From the NCBI GenBank assembly GCA_029268305.1, contig JAJUGE010000033.1:1-33045 (forward strand): a DNA stretch of 33,045 nt, read 5' to 3'. Positions within the stretch are counted from its first letter, which is position 1, and each line of letters opens with the position of its first letter. The notes below the pieces were generated by a model. That model made no database searches. It was not told where the DNA came from and saw only the letters and a list, made by a program, of their open reading frames with translations. Position numbers and translations under genes: made by a program. Shown piece after piece: positions 24,810 through 31,804 of this stretch. This stretch comes from Alphaproteobacteria bacterium (lineage in GTDB: Bacteria; Pseudomonadota; Alphaproteobacteria; JAJUGE01).

Positions 24810-25129
24810 CCGTACGACTCCCGATCTAGCGTCTCGAATATGGACGTTGCTGCGGTCCCCGGCAATCGGAAGCGGTCGTTTTTGCTGAAAGTGACGAAGG
24901 CGCCGCGAGGGCCGAGCCCCGGCAACAGGGCACGTGGGCCGGCTAGTCGGCGTGGCGACAGCCCGGCCGAGCTGCGCCCACCACCATAAGTGTTCGCCGA
25001 AGCGAAGATGGACCGGCTGCGGGCAGCCGGTTATACGAGCCCCTTACCTCGCTCGAGAACGGGGTGGCCGAATATGTTCGCTATCCCACGAGCGACGATC
25101 GTTTCCGCTGACCGGATTGCCGTAGCCTG
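24810..25129. other. divergent intergenic region ubiK-lgt
   Basis: 320 bases with no credible gene. Besides the ubiK promoter it holds an inverted repeat, CCGGCTGC/GCAGCCGG (25013-25030), whose centre leaves only two unpaired bases. TTATA follows but there is no T-run. No convincing lgt promoter or ribosome site was found; the lgt start has no clear Shine-Dalgarno sequence. Confidence 0.5.
24837..24865 (-). promoter_or_regulatory. candidate sigma-70-type promoter for ubiK
   Basis: Read on the minus strand, TTGCCG (24865-24860) and CATATT (24842-24837) are 17 bases apart, about 28 bases upstream of the ubiK start. Each box matches four of six consensus bases. Confidence 0.4.
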
Positions 25130-25933
25130 ATGCTCCTGACGATACCTTATCCCTCGATCGACCCGGTGCTGATCGAGCTGGGGCCATTCGCCATCCGCTG
25201 GTACGCGCTCGCCTATGTGGTGGGGCTTCTGCTCGGCTGGCGCTATGTGCGCTACGTCTCCAGTCTCAAGCCGCCGATCATGACGCGCGATCAGATCGAC
25301 GATCTGCTGGTGTGGATCACGCTCGGCGTGATCATCGGCGGCCGGCTCGGATACACGCTGTTCTACCGGCCGGGCCACTACCTCTACAATCCGCTCGAGA
25401 TCTTCGCGGTCTGGCACGGCGGCATGTCCTTCCACGGTGGCCTCGTCGGCGTTCTCGTCGCCGGCTGGATCTTCTCGAAGCGCAACGGTCTGCACCCGCT
25501 CCGGGTCGGCGATGCCGTCGCCGCAGCGGTGCCGATCGGCCTCTTTCTCGGCCGGATTGCCAACTTCATCAACGGAGAGCTGTTCGGCCGGCCCACCGAC
25601 GTGCCCTGGGCGATGGTGTTTCCGCACGGCGGGCCGGTGCCCCGTCACCCGAGCCAGCTCTACGAGGCCTTCCTCGAAGGGATTGTCCTGTTCGTGATCC
25701 TCTGGCTGCTGTTCCGGCGGGAGGAGATCCGGCGGCGGCCGGGGCTGATCGGCGGCGTGTTTCTCGCCGGCTATGGCCTGGCGCGGATCACGGCCGAGTT
25801 CTTCCGGGAGCCGGATGCCAATCTCGGCTTCCTGTTCGGAGGGCTCACCATGGGGATGATCTTGTCGCTGCCGCTGATCGCGCTCGGCCTCTGGCTGATC
25901 GTCCGCGCGCGCCGGCTGCCTCCTGTGCCGTGA
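25130..25933 (+). CDS. lgt: prolipoprotein diacylglyceryl transferase
   Basis: A multi-spanning inner-membrane enzyme (267 residues) that attaches diacylglycerol from phosphatidylglycerol to the lipobox cysteine of prolipoproteins. Signature text includes IRWYALAY (22-29), GGMSFHGG with His102, and GRIANFINGELFGR at 141-154, which holds the essential Arg142, Asn and Glu150 equivalents. HPSQLYEA comes later, near residue 182. These positions track the E. coli enzyme almost one-to-one. The gene overlaps the next by four bases (GTGA). Two lipoprotein genes lie a few kilobases downstream, but lgt serves the whole cell. Confidence 0.96.
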   Translation: MLLTIPYPSIDPVLIELGPFAIRWYALAYVVGLLLGWRYVRYVSSLKPPIMTRDQIDDLLVWITLGVIIGGRLGYTLFYRPGHYLYNPLEIFAVWHGGMSFHGGLVGVLVAGWIFSKRNGLHPLRVGDAVAAAVPIGLFLGRIANFINGELFGRPTDVPWAMVFPHGGPVPRHPSQLYEAFLEGIVLFVILWLLFRREEIRRRPGLIGGVFLAGYGLARITAEFFREPDANLGFLFGGLTMGMILSLPLIALGLWLIVRARRLPPVP

Positions 25934-27027
25934 CGGACGAGGCCGACCTCACGGCGCTGCTGCGCCGGCGCATTGCGCTGGAAGGCCCGATCACCGTCGC
26001 GGCATTCATGGCGGAAGCGCTCGGACACCCGCGCTTCGGCTATTACATGCGACAGGATCCGCTCGGCCGAAGTGGCGATTTCATCACGGCACCCGAGATC
26101 AGCCAGATGTTCGGAGAGCTGGTCGGGCTCTGGTGCGCCAACATGTGGCAGGCGATGGGCAGCCCGAGCCGCGTTCGGCTCGTGGAGTTGGGCCCCGGGC
26201 GCGGCACGCTGATGGCCGACGCCCTGCGCGCGACGCGCCGCGTGCCCGGGTTCCATGCGGCCGTCGAGTTGCATCTCGTGGAAACGAGCCCGGCACTTCG
26301 CGAGCGTCAACGCTCCACGCTGTCGGGCGAGGATCTGCCGCCCCGCCACTGGCACGGGTCCTTCGCCGACGTGCCGGACGGTCCGATGGTCCTCGTCGCC
26401 AACGAGTTCTTCGATGCGCTTCCGGTGCACCAGCTCCAGCGCGGCGACCGGCATTGGCACGAGCGTCTGGTCGACTTCGCGGATGGGAAGTTCCGGCTCG
26501 TCGTCTCGCCGCATCCTTCGCCGCTGGCGGCGCTGCTCGGCCCCCGGTTTGCGGACGCGCCGGCCGGCAGTATCGCCGAGGTCTGCCCTGCGGCGCTCTC
26601 GCTCGCCGGCTCGATCGCCGCGCGGCTGGTCGAGGGCGACGGCGCGGCGCTGATCGTCGACTACGGCCCGAGCCGGAGCGGCCCGGGCGAGACGCTGCAG
26701 GCCCTGCGCCATCATGCGGCGCACGAGGTGCTGGCGGATCCCGGCGCCGCAGACCTGACCGCGCATGTCGACTTCGAAGCATTGGCGCGCGCCGCCGTCC
26801 AAGCGGGGGCGGCAGCACACGGCCCGGTGCCGCAGGGCGTATTTCTCGCACGGCTCGGGATCGAGGCGCGAATGCAAGTTCTCCTTCGGGGCGCGACGGA
26901 AGCCCAGCGGCAGGCCGTCGTCTCCGGCGGGCGCCGCTTGATCGAGCCCGCGCAAATGGGCACCTTGTTCAAGGCGCTCGCGCTGACGCATCCCGATCTT
27001 CCGGTACCGGAAGGCTTCGCCGCGTGA
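25930..27027 (+). CDS. class I SAM methyltransferase, MidA/NDUFAF7 family
   Basis: A 365-residue member of the family (PF02636) whose human homologue NDUFAF7 symmetrically dimethylates an arginine of complex I subunit NDUFS2. GTG 25930 overlaps the lgt stop (GTGA). Early conserved text GPITVAAFMAEALGHPRFGYY and GDFITAPEISQMFGE (49-63) is diagnostic. The SAM loop reads VELGPGRGTLM (85-95), followed by LVETSP, LVANEFFDALPVHQ and VDYGPSRSG. Its place between lgt and pgeF is common in alphaproteobacteria. A role in respiratory complex I assembly is inferred from the family. Confidence 0.93.
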   Translation: MTDEADLTALLRRRIALEGPITVAAFMAEALGHPRFGYYMRQDPLGRSGDFITAPEISQMFGELVGLWCANMWQAMGSPSRVRLVELGPGRGTLMADALRATRRVPGFHAAVELHLVETSPALRERQRSTLSGEDLPPRHWHGSFADVPDGPMVLVANEFFDALPVHQLQRGDRHWHERLVDFADGKFRLVVSPHPSPLAALLGPRFADAPAGSIAEVCPAALSLAGSIAARLVEGDGAALIVDYGPSRSGPGETLQALRHHAAHEVLADPGAADLTAHVDFEALARAAVQAGAAAHGPVPQGVFLARLGIEARMQVLLRGATEAQRQAVVSGGRRLIEPAQMGTLFKALALTHPDLPVPEGFAA

Positions 27028-27061
27028 GCCGCCTTTCGTTCTTATGGGGAGGGTCGATCCG

Positions 27062-27826
27062 GTGGTGACGGCGGAAGGGCTGGACGGGCGCGGCGTGCGG
27101 CACGCCTTCTTCTCCCGGCAGGGCGGCGTCAGCACCGGCATCTACAGTTCGCTCAATTGCAGTTTCGGGTCCGGTGACGATCCGGAAGCAGTGGCGCTCA
27201 ATCGCGCACGGGCGATGGAGATGGTGGACCGTTCGCCCGAGACGCTGGTCACCGTCTATCAGGTGCACAGCCACCGCGCCGTCGTGGTCGAGGAGCCCTG
27301 GGTGCGCGCGAATGCGCCGCGTGCCGATGCGATGGCGACCAACCGGCCCGGCGTCACGCTCGGCATTCTCACCGCCGATTGCGCGCCGGTTTTGCTGGCC
27401 GACGCGGCCGCCGGGGTGATCGGTGCGGCACATGCAGGCTGGCGCGGCGCGCGCGACGGCGTTCTCGAGGCCGTCGTCGAGGCGATGGTCGGCCTCGGCG
27501 CGCGCGCCGAGCGGATAACGGCGGCGGTCGGACCCTGCATCGCGCAGGCGTCGTATGAGGTCGGGCCGGAGTTTCCGGACCTCTTCGCCGACGCCGGCCC
27601 GGAGGCCGGATCGTTCTTCCGGCCGGCGGAGCGGCCCGGCCACTTCATGTTCGACCTGGAAGGCTACGCGGCGCAGCGGCTGCGCGAGGCGGGTGTCGGC
27701 AACGTTACGTACCTTTCACTGGATACGTGCGCGCACGAGGAGGCGTTCTTCAGCTATCGGCGGAGCTGTCAGAGACGAGAGCCGGACTATGGTCGCGGCC
27801 TCTCCTGCATTTTCCTCGACGGGTAG
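27062..27826 (+). CDS. pgeF: peptidoglycan editing factor / laccase-domain protein (YfiH)
   Basis: A multicopper-polyphenol-oxidase-fold protein of 254 residues, the family of PgeF/YfiH, linked to removal of misincorporated serine from peptidoglycan precursors and to purine-nucleoside phosphorolysis in the FAMIN group. FFSRQGGVSTGIYSSLNC opens the domain. The zinc/catalytic His-Cys-His set is His69 (QVHSH), Cys107 (TADCAPVLL) and His124 (AAHAGWRG). The start is placed at GTG 27062 because GGGGAGG (27046-27052) precedes it. ATG 27044 is the alternative and would itself overlap that ribosome site. It is third in the lgt operon. Confidence 0.93.
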   Translation: MVTAEGLDGRGVRHAFFSRQGGVSTGIYSSLNCSFGSGDDPEAVALNRARAMEMVDRSPETLVTVYQVHSHRAVVVEEPWVRANAPRADAMATNRPGVTLGILTADCAPVLLADAAAGVIGAAHAGWRGARDGVLEAVVEAMVGLGARAERITAAVGPCIAQASYEVGPEFPDLFADAGPEAGSFFRPAERPGHFMFDLEGYAAQRLREAGVGNVTYLSLDTCAHEEAFFSYRRSCQRREPDYGRGLSCIFLDG

Positions 27827-27840
27827 CGCGGATTGCGAAA

Positions 27841-27909
27841 ATGCCTCATCTCATCATGTTCATCCTCTTCGGTATCGTCGGGGCGTTTGCGGCCTGTGCG
27901 ATGGTGTGA
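27841..27909 (+). CDS. possible 22-residue hydrophobic peptide
   Basis: A short frame between pgeF and the first lipoprotein gene. It starts with MPHLIMFILFGIVGAF and ends in AACAMV, so it is almost entirely hydrophobic, like a lone membrane span. Its stop lies inside the next gene's start region (27896), allowing translational coupling. The ribosome site is poor (GCGGA only). It may be a real micropeptide, a leader for the lipoprotein, or chance. Confidence 0.25.
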   Translation: MPHLIMFILFGIVGAFAACAMV

Positions 27910-28744
27910 CCGGCGACTCGCCGGCATTCTGATGGCGCTCGCGACCGTGCTCGGCGCCTGTCAGCCAGTGCCGCAGCCGTTCGCCGACGAATCGGGTGCG
28001 TCCAACCCTCTCCTGCAGGTGCCGGAGACCCATGGGCTCTTCGTCGGGAGCCTCGACGGGATTCCCGGCGAGTATTCCGACCGGCTCCGCCGGAGACTGG
28101 CCGAAGCCCTCCAGGAGGAGGGGGTGCTGGCCAGCGTCCGCTCCGGCAATGGTCGCTCTTACTGGCTCACGGGCTCGGTTCGTTGGACGGGGAGCGGCGG
28201 CCGGCTCGACTGGCGGCTGCAGGCGCCGGATGGTTCGGTGGTCGCCCTGTTCGAGGGTGTAGATCCCGAGGCGAGCGCCTCTCCTAGCTTCGCCCGTGAG
28301 GTCGCCGTGGCATTGCGCAGATCTCTGCCCGAGGAGGAGCTCTCGCCAGGGGGGACCGCTGCGGAGGTCGAAGGACCGGCGATGGCTCTGGCCGACGTCG
28401 AAGGGGCGCCGGGCGACGGCAGCGTGGCGCTGACGCGCGCATTGCGCGCGGCCCTGGCCATGCGTGGGATCAGGGTGGCGACGGGGGAGGAGACCGACCT
28501 CACGGTCCGTGGCGAAGTGGATGTGAGCCCCGCGCGGCCCGGTGTCGAGCGCGTCGATCTCCTCTGGTCGGTGCTCGGCCCGGAGGGCGAGGTTCTCGGC
28601 ACGGTGGAGCAGTCGAACGAGATCGCGGCCGGCTCCCTGAACGGGCGTTGGGGCTCGGTGGCCGAGGCAGCCGCGCAGGGCGCTGCGGACGGTATCGTCG
28701 GCGTGCTCGACGGCCTCCATTCCCGCTCCGTCGGCGGCGGGTGA
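27896..28744 (+). CDS. predicted lipoprotein, unknown function
   Basis: I do not recognise this protein (282 residues). GTG 27896 gives a good lipoprotein signal: MRWCDRRLAGILMALATVLGAC with lipobox LGAC and the modified Cys22; an ATG at 27932 would cut the basic region away. After cleavage, QPVPQPF leads to two similar alpha/beta-looking halves: first EYSDRLRRRLAEALQEEGV, SYWLTGSVRW, RLDWRLQAPDGSVV; then VALTRALRAALAMRGIRVA, LTVRGEVDVS, RVDLLWSVLGPEGEVLGTV. This suggests an internal duplication. The NEIAAGSLNGRWGSVAEAAAQGAADG text near the end also occurs in a class of proteobacterial lipoproteins. It is probably transcribed with pgeF. Confidence 0.75.
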   Translation: MRWCDRRLAGILMALATVLGACQPVPQPFADESGASNPLLQVPETHGLFVGSLDGIPGEYSDRLRRRLAEALQEEGVLASVRSGNGRSYWLTGSVRWTGSGGRLDWRLQAPDGSVVALFEGVDPEASASPSFAREVAVALRRSLPEEELSPGGTAAEVEGPAMALADVEGAPGDGSVALTRALRAALAMRGIRVATGEETDLTVRGEVDVSPARPGVERVDLLWSVLGPEGEVLGTVEQSNEIAAGSLNGRWGSVAEAAAQGAADGIVGVLDGLHSRSVGGG

Positions 28745-28845
28745 GCCGAATCTCCGGTCCGGCGCCCGCGCCTGTGGACCGATGAATATGCTTGTCGTCG
28801 CACTACCATGGTGCCACGCTGTCATGCAGCGTGTGGGGGCATGCC

Positions 28846-29628
28846 ATGGTCAAGGGGGGTATGGCGGCATTGGCGCTGCTGGGGGCGCTCGAACTCTCGG
28901 GGTGTGTCGGCGGCGCAGTGGCCGCGGGGCCGGAAGAGTTCCTCTCGGAGAGAAGCGTCGGCGTTCAGCCGGAGCCGAAAGCGTTCGACTATTGCCGGGA
29001 CCACAGCTGCAATCGGGTGGTCCGGCTCGCGTTAAGCGACAGCGCCTGGGCGGAGATGGTGGAGCCGCTCCGATCACCGTCGGCATCCGCAGCGGAAGAG
29101 CGCGAGCGGCTGAAGCAGGTCGTCGGCGCGTTCGAAGGGCATGCCGCCCGGCTCGCCGGCACGTCGGAGGATCGCGGCGGCACGATGACTGCCTACGGTG
29201 CCGGCGGCCAGCTCGATTGCGTCGACGAGACCGCCAACACGACGGTCCTGCTCCTGATGTTGGAGCGGGCTGGGCTGCTGCGATGGCACCGAACCGCGCC
29301 ACCGGCCGGCCGGGGCAACCTGGTGGACGGCATCATGCCTCACCGCACCGCGGCGATCGTCGAGTCTGCGACCGATGCCGAATGGGCCGTCGACTCCTGG
29401 TTCCACGACAATGGCGCGGCGCCGGAGGTGGTGACGATGTCGGCGTGGTTGTCCGGCTGGTCGCCCGAGGACGTGGCGACCGTCGCGGCCACGGCGGCCG
29501 ACCGACCTCCCGGCGAGCGTCAGTTGTCCCGCGAGGACCCGGATGAAACGCAGGAATGCTGCGGGCAGGCGGTGGATTCCGGCGATCGGCATCGTGAAGG
29601 ATCGTCAGACCAGGCACCGCAGACATAA
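28846..29628 (+). CDS. predicted lipoprotein with papain/transglutaminase-like Cys-His-Asp pattern
   Basis: A conserved-looking lipoprotein of 260 residues with no function I can name. ATG 28846 (GGGGGC five bases upstream) gives a short signal with lipobox ELSGC, Cys20 modified. The mature part has FDYCRDHSCNRVVRLALS (Cys50, Cys55), then DRGGTMTAYGAGGQLDCVDETANT (Cys125), MPHRTAAIVE (His166) and AVDSWFHDNG (Asp183). Cys, His and Asp in this order, each in a small conserved block, recall bacterial transglutaminase-like cysteine peptidases; this is inference. The last 45 residues are low-complexity and acidic, and overlap a possible antisense gene, so that region may not be conserved. Confidence 0.75.
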   Translation: MVKGGMAALALLGALELSGCVGGAVAAGPEEFLSERSVGVQPEPKAFDYCRDHSCNRVVRLALSDSAWAEMVEPLRSPSASAAEERERLKQVVGAFEGHAARLAGTSEDRGGTMTAYGAGGQLDCVDETANTTVLLLMLERAGLLRWHRTAPPAGRGNLVDGIMPHRTAAIVESATDAEWAVDSWFHDNGAAPEVVTMSAWLSGWSPEDVATVAATAADRPPGERQLSREDPDETQECCGQAVDSGDRHREGSSDQAPQT

Positions 29629-29732
29629 CAGGCCATCGCCGTGACCTCGATGGCCGCGCTTCCGCTGTCGGCGTCCGACGCCTTCGGCTCTGCCGTGGCG
29701 TCCCCCGTCCAGACTGCAACGTCCCGAGGCAT
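29520..29732 (-). CDS. possible small cysteine-rich protein (uncertain)
   Basis: A 70-codon frame beginning at ATG 29732 with a strong ribosome site, GGGAGG, five bases upstream. The product has a bland N-terminal half and a Cys-rich end: ACYVCG, then Cys residues near SRC, TAC and HSC, which could bind a metal. It overlaps the end of the lipoprotein gene by 109 bases on the opposite strand, and third-position bias does not clearly favour either strand there. The Shine-Dalgarno sequence is the main support. Confidence 0.35.
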   Translation of the reverse strand: MPRDVAVWTGDATAEPKASDADSGSAAIEVTAMACYVCGAWSDDPSRCRSPESTACPQHSCVSSGSSRDN

Positions 29733-30057
29733 GGCTACCTCCCGCTAACGTCGGCGGTGGTGTCGGTCCGTCGCCCGATCCGTGGGATCGGGAGAGGGTG
29801 TGAGCCGCTGGGCCGCGTCCCGTGGCGCCGGAAGCTCGAATACACTGTGGGCGGTCGAGTTGAAGGAATCGTTAGCATCGGCGGGATTCGGAGAATCCCG
29901 CTTCGCGGTCGATAAGTCAGGGTCGCCCCCTTCGGGCTTGCGGTTCTAAGGCGGGTCGGCAATGGACCCGAGCGCATCTATGGCGTCGCGGCGGACGCTT
30001 ACCATATGATGAATCGCACGTAAAACCGCGTCCGGTCGGAATTGGAAGCGAGGGCCG
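29733..30057. other. intergenic region upstream of grxC with two hairpins
   Basis: 325 bases without a convincing gene. Two perfect inverted repeats stand out: CCCGATCC-GTG-GGATCGGG (29774-29792) and GCGGGATTC-GGA-GAATCCCGC (29881-29901). Neither is followed by a T-run. TATGAT at 30005-30010 is a possible -10 box for grxC, about 48 bases before its start, but no good -35 box is seen. No tRNA-like fold was recognised. Confidence 0.5.
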
Positions 30058-30321
30058 ATGGCCAAGGTCGAGATCTATCTGAGCAAGTACTGCCCGTACT
30101 GCCACCGGGCGAGGCGACTGCTGCAGTCCAAGGGCGTAGACTTCATCGAGATCGACGTGGACGGAAAGCCCGAGGAACGGGCGAAGATGCGGGAGCGGGC
30201 CGACGGCCGCTACACCGTGCCGCAGATCTTCATCGACGACCGGCCGGTCGGCGGCTGCGACGACCTCTACGCTCTCGACCGGGACGGCAAGCTGGATCCA
30301 ATGTTGGAGGGGCGCGGATGA
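30058..30321 (+). CDS. grxC: glutaredoxin 3
   Basis: An 87-residue dithiol glutaredoxin that reduces disulfides and glutathione mixed disulfides using GSH. The active site CPYC is at residues 12-15, TVPQIFI with the cis-proline at about 63-69, and GG-DDLYAL follows, all in register with GrxC. ATG 30058 is the only sensible start. It overlaps the next gene by four bases (ATGA), so the redox protein and the amidase are co-translated. Confidence 0.95.
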   Translation: MAKVEIYLSKYCPYCHRARRLLQSKGVDFIEIDVDGKPEERAKMRERADGRYTVPQIFIDDRPVGGCDDLYALDRDGKLDPMLEGRG

Positions 30322-31184
30322 GCGGAACATTCAAGGTCGCCTGTGTCCAGAACACGGCGGGCCGCGATGTCGGGCCGAGCATGAAGATCGTCGCCGACCT
30401 CGTGCGCCGGTCGCGTGATGCCGGCGCCGACTTCATCACCACGCCGGAGTGCGTGGCGATGATGGAATCGAGCCGGCGCGCCGTGCTGGAGAAGGTGACG
30501 GGGGAGGAGGGGCACGAGGCCCTCGAAGCCTTTCAGGCCCTGGCGCGCGAGACCGGGGCCTGGTTGCTGGCCGGTTCGCTCACGGTCCGGGTCGAGCCGG
30601 AGCGTGTCGCCAACCGGTCGATCCTGCTCAATCCGCAGGGCAACGTCGTCGCCCGCTACGACAAGATACACATGTTCGATGTCGATCTCGACGATGGCGA
30701 GAGCTATCGCGAATCGCGCACCTACCGGCCCGGAGACCGGGCCGTAGTGGCGGAACTGCCGTGGGGCGTCCTCGGCATGACCGTCTGCTATGACATGCGG
30801 TTTCCCTATCTCTATCGGGATCTGGCGAAGGCGGGCGCCGACTTCCTGACGGTGCCGTCGGCCTTCACCCGGCCGACGGGACGGGCGCACTGGCACGTGC
30901 TGTTGCGTGCGCGGGCGATCGAGACCGGCTGCTTCGTGATCGCGCCGGCACAGACGGGCGAGCACGAGGGTGGTCGCAAGACTTATGGGCATTCGCTCGT
31001 CGTGGCGCCTTGGGGGGAGATTCTCGCCGACGGAGGGGAGGATGTAGGCTTCATCGTCTCGGAAATAGATCCTGCGCAAGTGGCGGAAGCACGTCGGAAG
31101 GTGCCGTCACTCGGCCATGACCGACAGTACGCGGCGCCCGATCCGATAGTGGCCGATCGACGGCAGGCGCTTGCCGGAGAATGA
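30318..31184 (+). CDS. carbon-nitrogen hydrolase, Nit1/Nit2 type (deaminated glutathione amidase-like)
   Basis: A nitrilase-superfamily amidase of 288 residues with the catalytic Glu44 (TTPECV), Lys116 (YDKIHMFD) and Cys157 (TVCYDMRFPYLYR). YDKIHMFDVD and CYDMRFP are characteristic of the Nit1/Nit2 branch: deaminated glutathione amidase, or omega-amidase acting on 2-oxoglutaramate. Coupling to grxC (ATGA) fits the glutathione-repair idea, since Nit1 clears glutathione deaminated by transaminases. The start is ATG 30318. Which of the two substrates is preferred cannot be read from the sequence. Confidence 0.92.
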   Translation: MSGTFKVACVQNTAGRDVGPSMKIVADLVRRSRDAGADFITTPECVAMMESSRRAVLEKVTGEEGHEALEAFQALARETGAWLLAGSLTVRVEPERVANRSILLNPQGNVVARYDKIHMFDVDLDDGESYRESRTYRPGDRAVVAELPWGVLGMTVCYDMRFPYLYRDLAKAGADFLTVPSAFTRPTGRAHWHVLLRARAIETGCFVIAPAQTGEHEGGRKTYGHSLVVAPWGEILADGGEDVGFIVSEIDPAQVAEARRKVPSLGHDRQYAAPDPIVADRRQALAGE

Positions 31185-31215
31185 TTTGGAAAGCCATGTG
31201 TGCAGCGCGACTTAA

Positions 31216-31237
31216 GCAATGCGTGCTATGGCATTGC
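31216..31237. repeat. 7-bp inverted repeat upstream of the DUF1178 gene
   Basis: GCAATGC and GCATTGC are separated by GTGCTATG, in the 133-base gap before the DUF1178 gene. It is a possible operator or weak hairpin; no T-run follows. Confidence 0.35.
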
Positions 31238-31317
31238 CTCTGACGCAGGGATAGCCTTTAAGACGGTGTGTGAGATGCGGCCGCGTCGCCGCGTCGACGT
31301 GTAACAGAGACACGGGA

Positions 31318-31770
31318 ATGATCGTTTATCATCTCAGCTGCGCCAACGATCACGGCTTCGACGCCTGGTTTCGCGACAGCGGGACATGCGACGAGCAGCT
31401 TGCGACCGGAAAGGTCGTCTGCCCGGAATGCGGTAGCCGCAAGGTACAGAAGGCGATCATGGCGCCAAGGCTCAACCGGCTGCGCGAGGAGCGTGGAGAG
31501 GATCGACCGTCGGCTGCGGCGACCGTGCCCGCCCCATCGATGGTCGCGGCCGGCGAGATGATCAAGCAGCTCCGCGAACTGCGCAAGCGGATCGAGGAAA
31601 GTGCCGACTATGTCGGCAACCGCTTTGCCGAAGAAGCGCGCAAGATTCACTATGGAGAGGTCGAGCGCCGCGACATCTACGGCGAAGCGAGCCCGGAGGA
31701 AGCGGGCCGCCTGAAGGAAGAGGGCGTCGAGTTCTTCGGCATCCCCTGGGTGCCGCGGCACGACAGCTGA
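31318..31770 (+). CDS. DUF1178 family protein
   Basis: A 150-residue protein of unknown function, widespread in proteobacteria. ATG 31318 gives the family's standard opening MIVYHLSCANDHGFDAWFR. Two pairs of cysteines follow (SCAND, then TCDEQ and a CPECGS knuckle near residue 37), consistent with a small zinc-binding head. The helical tail includes ADYVGNRFAEEARKIHYGE and ends with EGVEFFGIPWVPR, again typical. It follows the Nit-type amidase in many alphaproteobacteria. A GGGA is close to the start. The biochemical role is not known. Confidence 0.92.
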   Translation: MIVYHLSCANDHGFDAWFRDSGTCDEQLATGKVVCPECGSRKVQKAIMAPRLNRLREERGEDRPSAAATVPAPSMVAAGEMIKQLRELRKRIEESADYVGNRFAEEARKIHYGEVERRDIYGEASPEEAGRLKEEGVEFFGIPWVPRHDS

Positions 31771-31804
31771 GCTGAACTGCCGCTCCGGTCGACGGGAGGA
31801 GTCA

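Noticed and set aside
25013-25030. Terminator at the CCGGCTGC/GCAGCCGG repeat before lgt
   Set aside because: Only two bases remain for a loop and no T-run follows; kept only as an inverted repeat.
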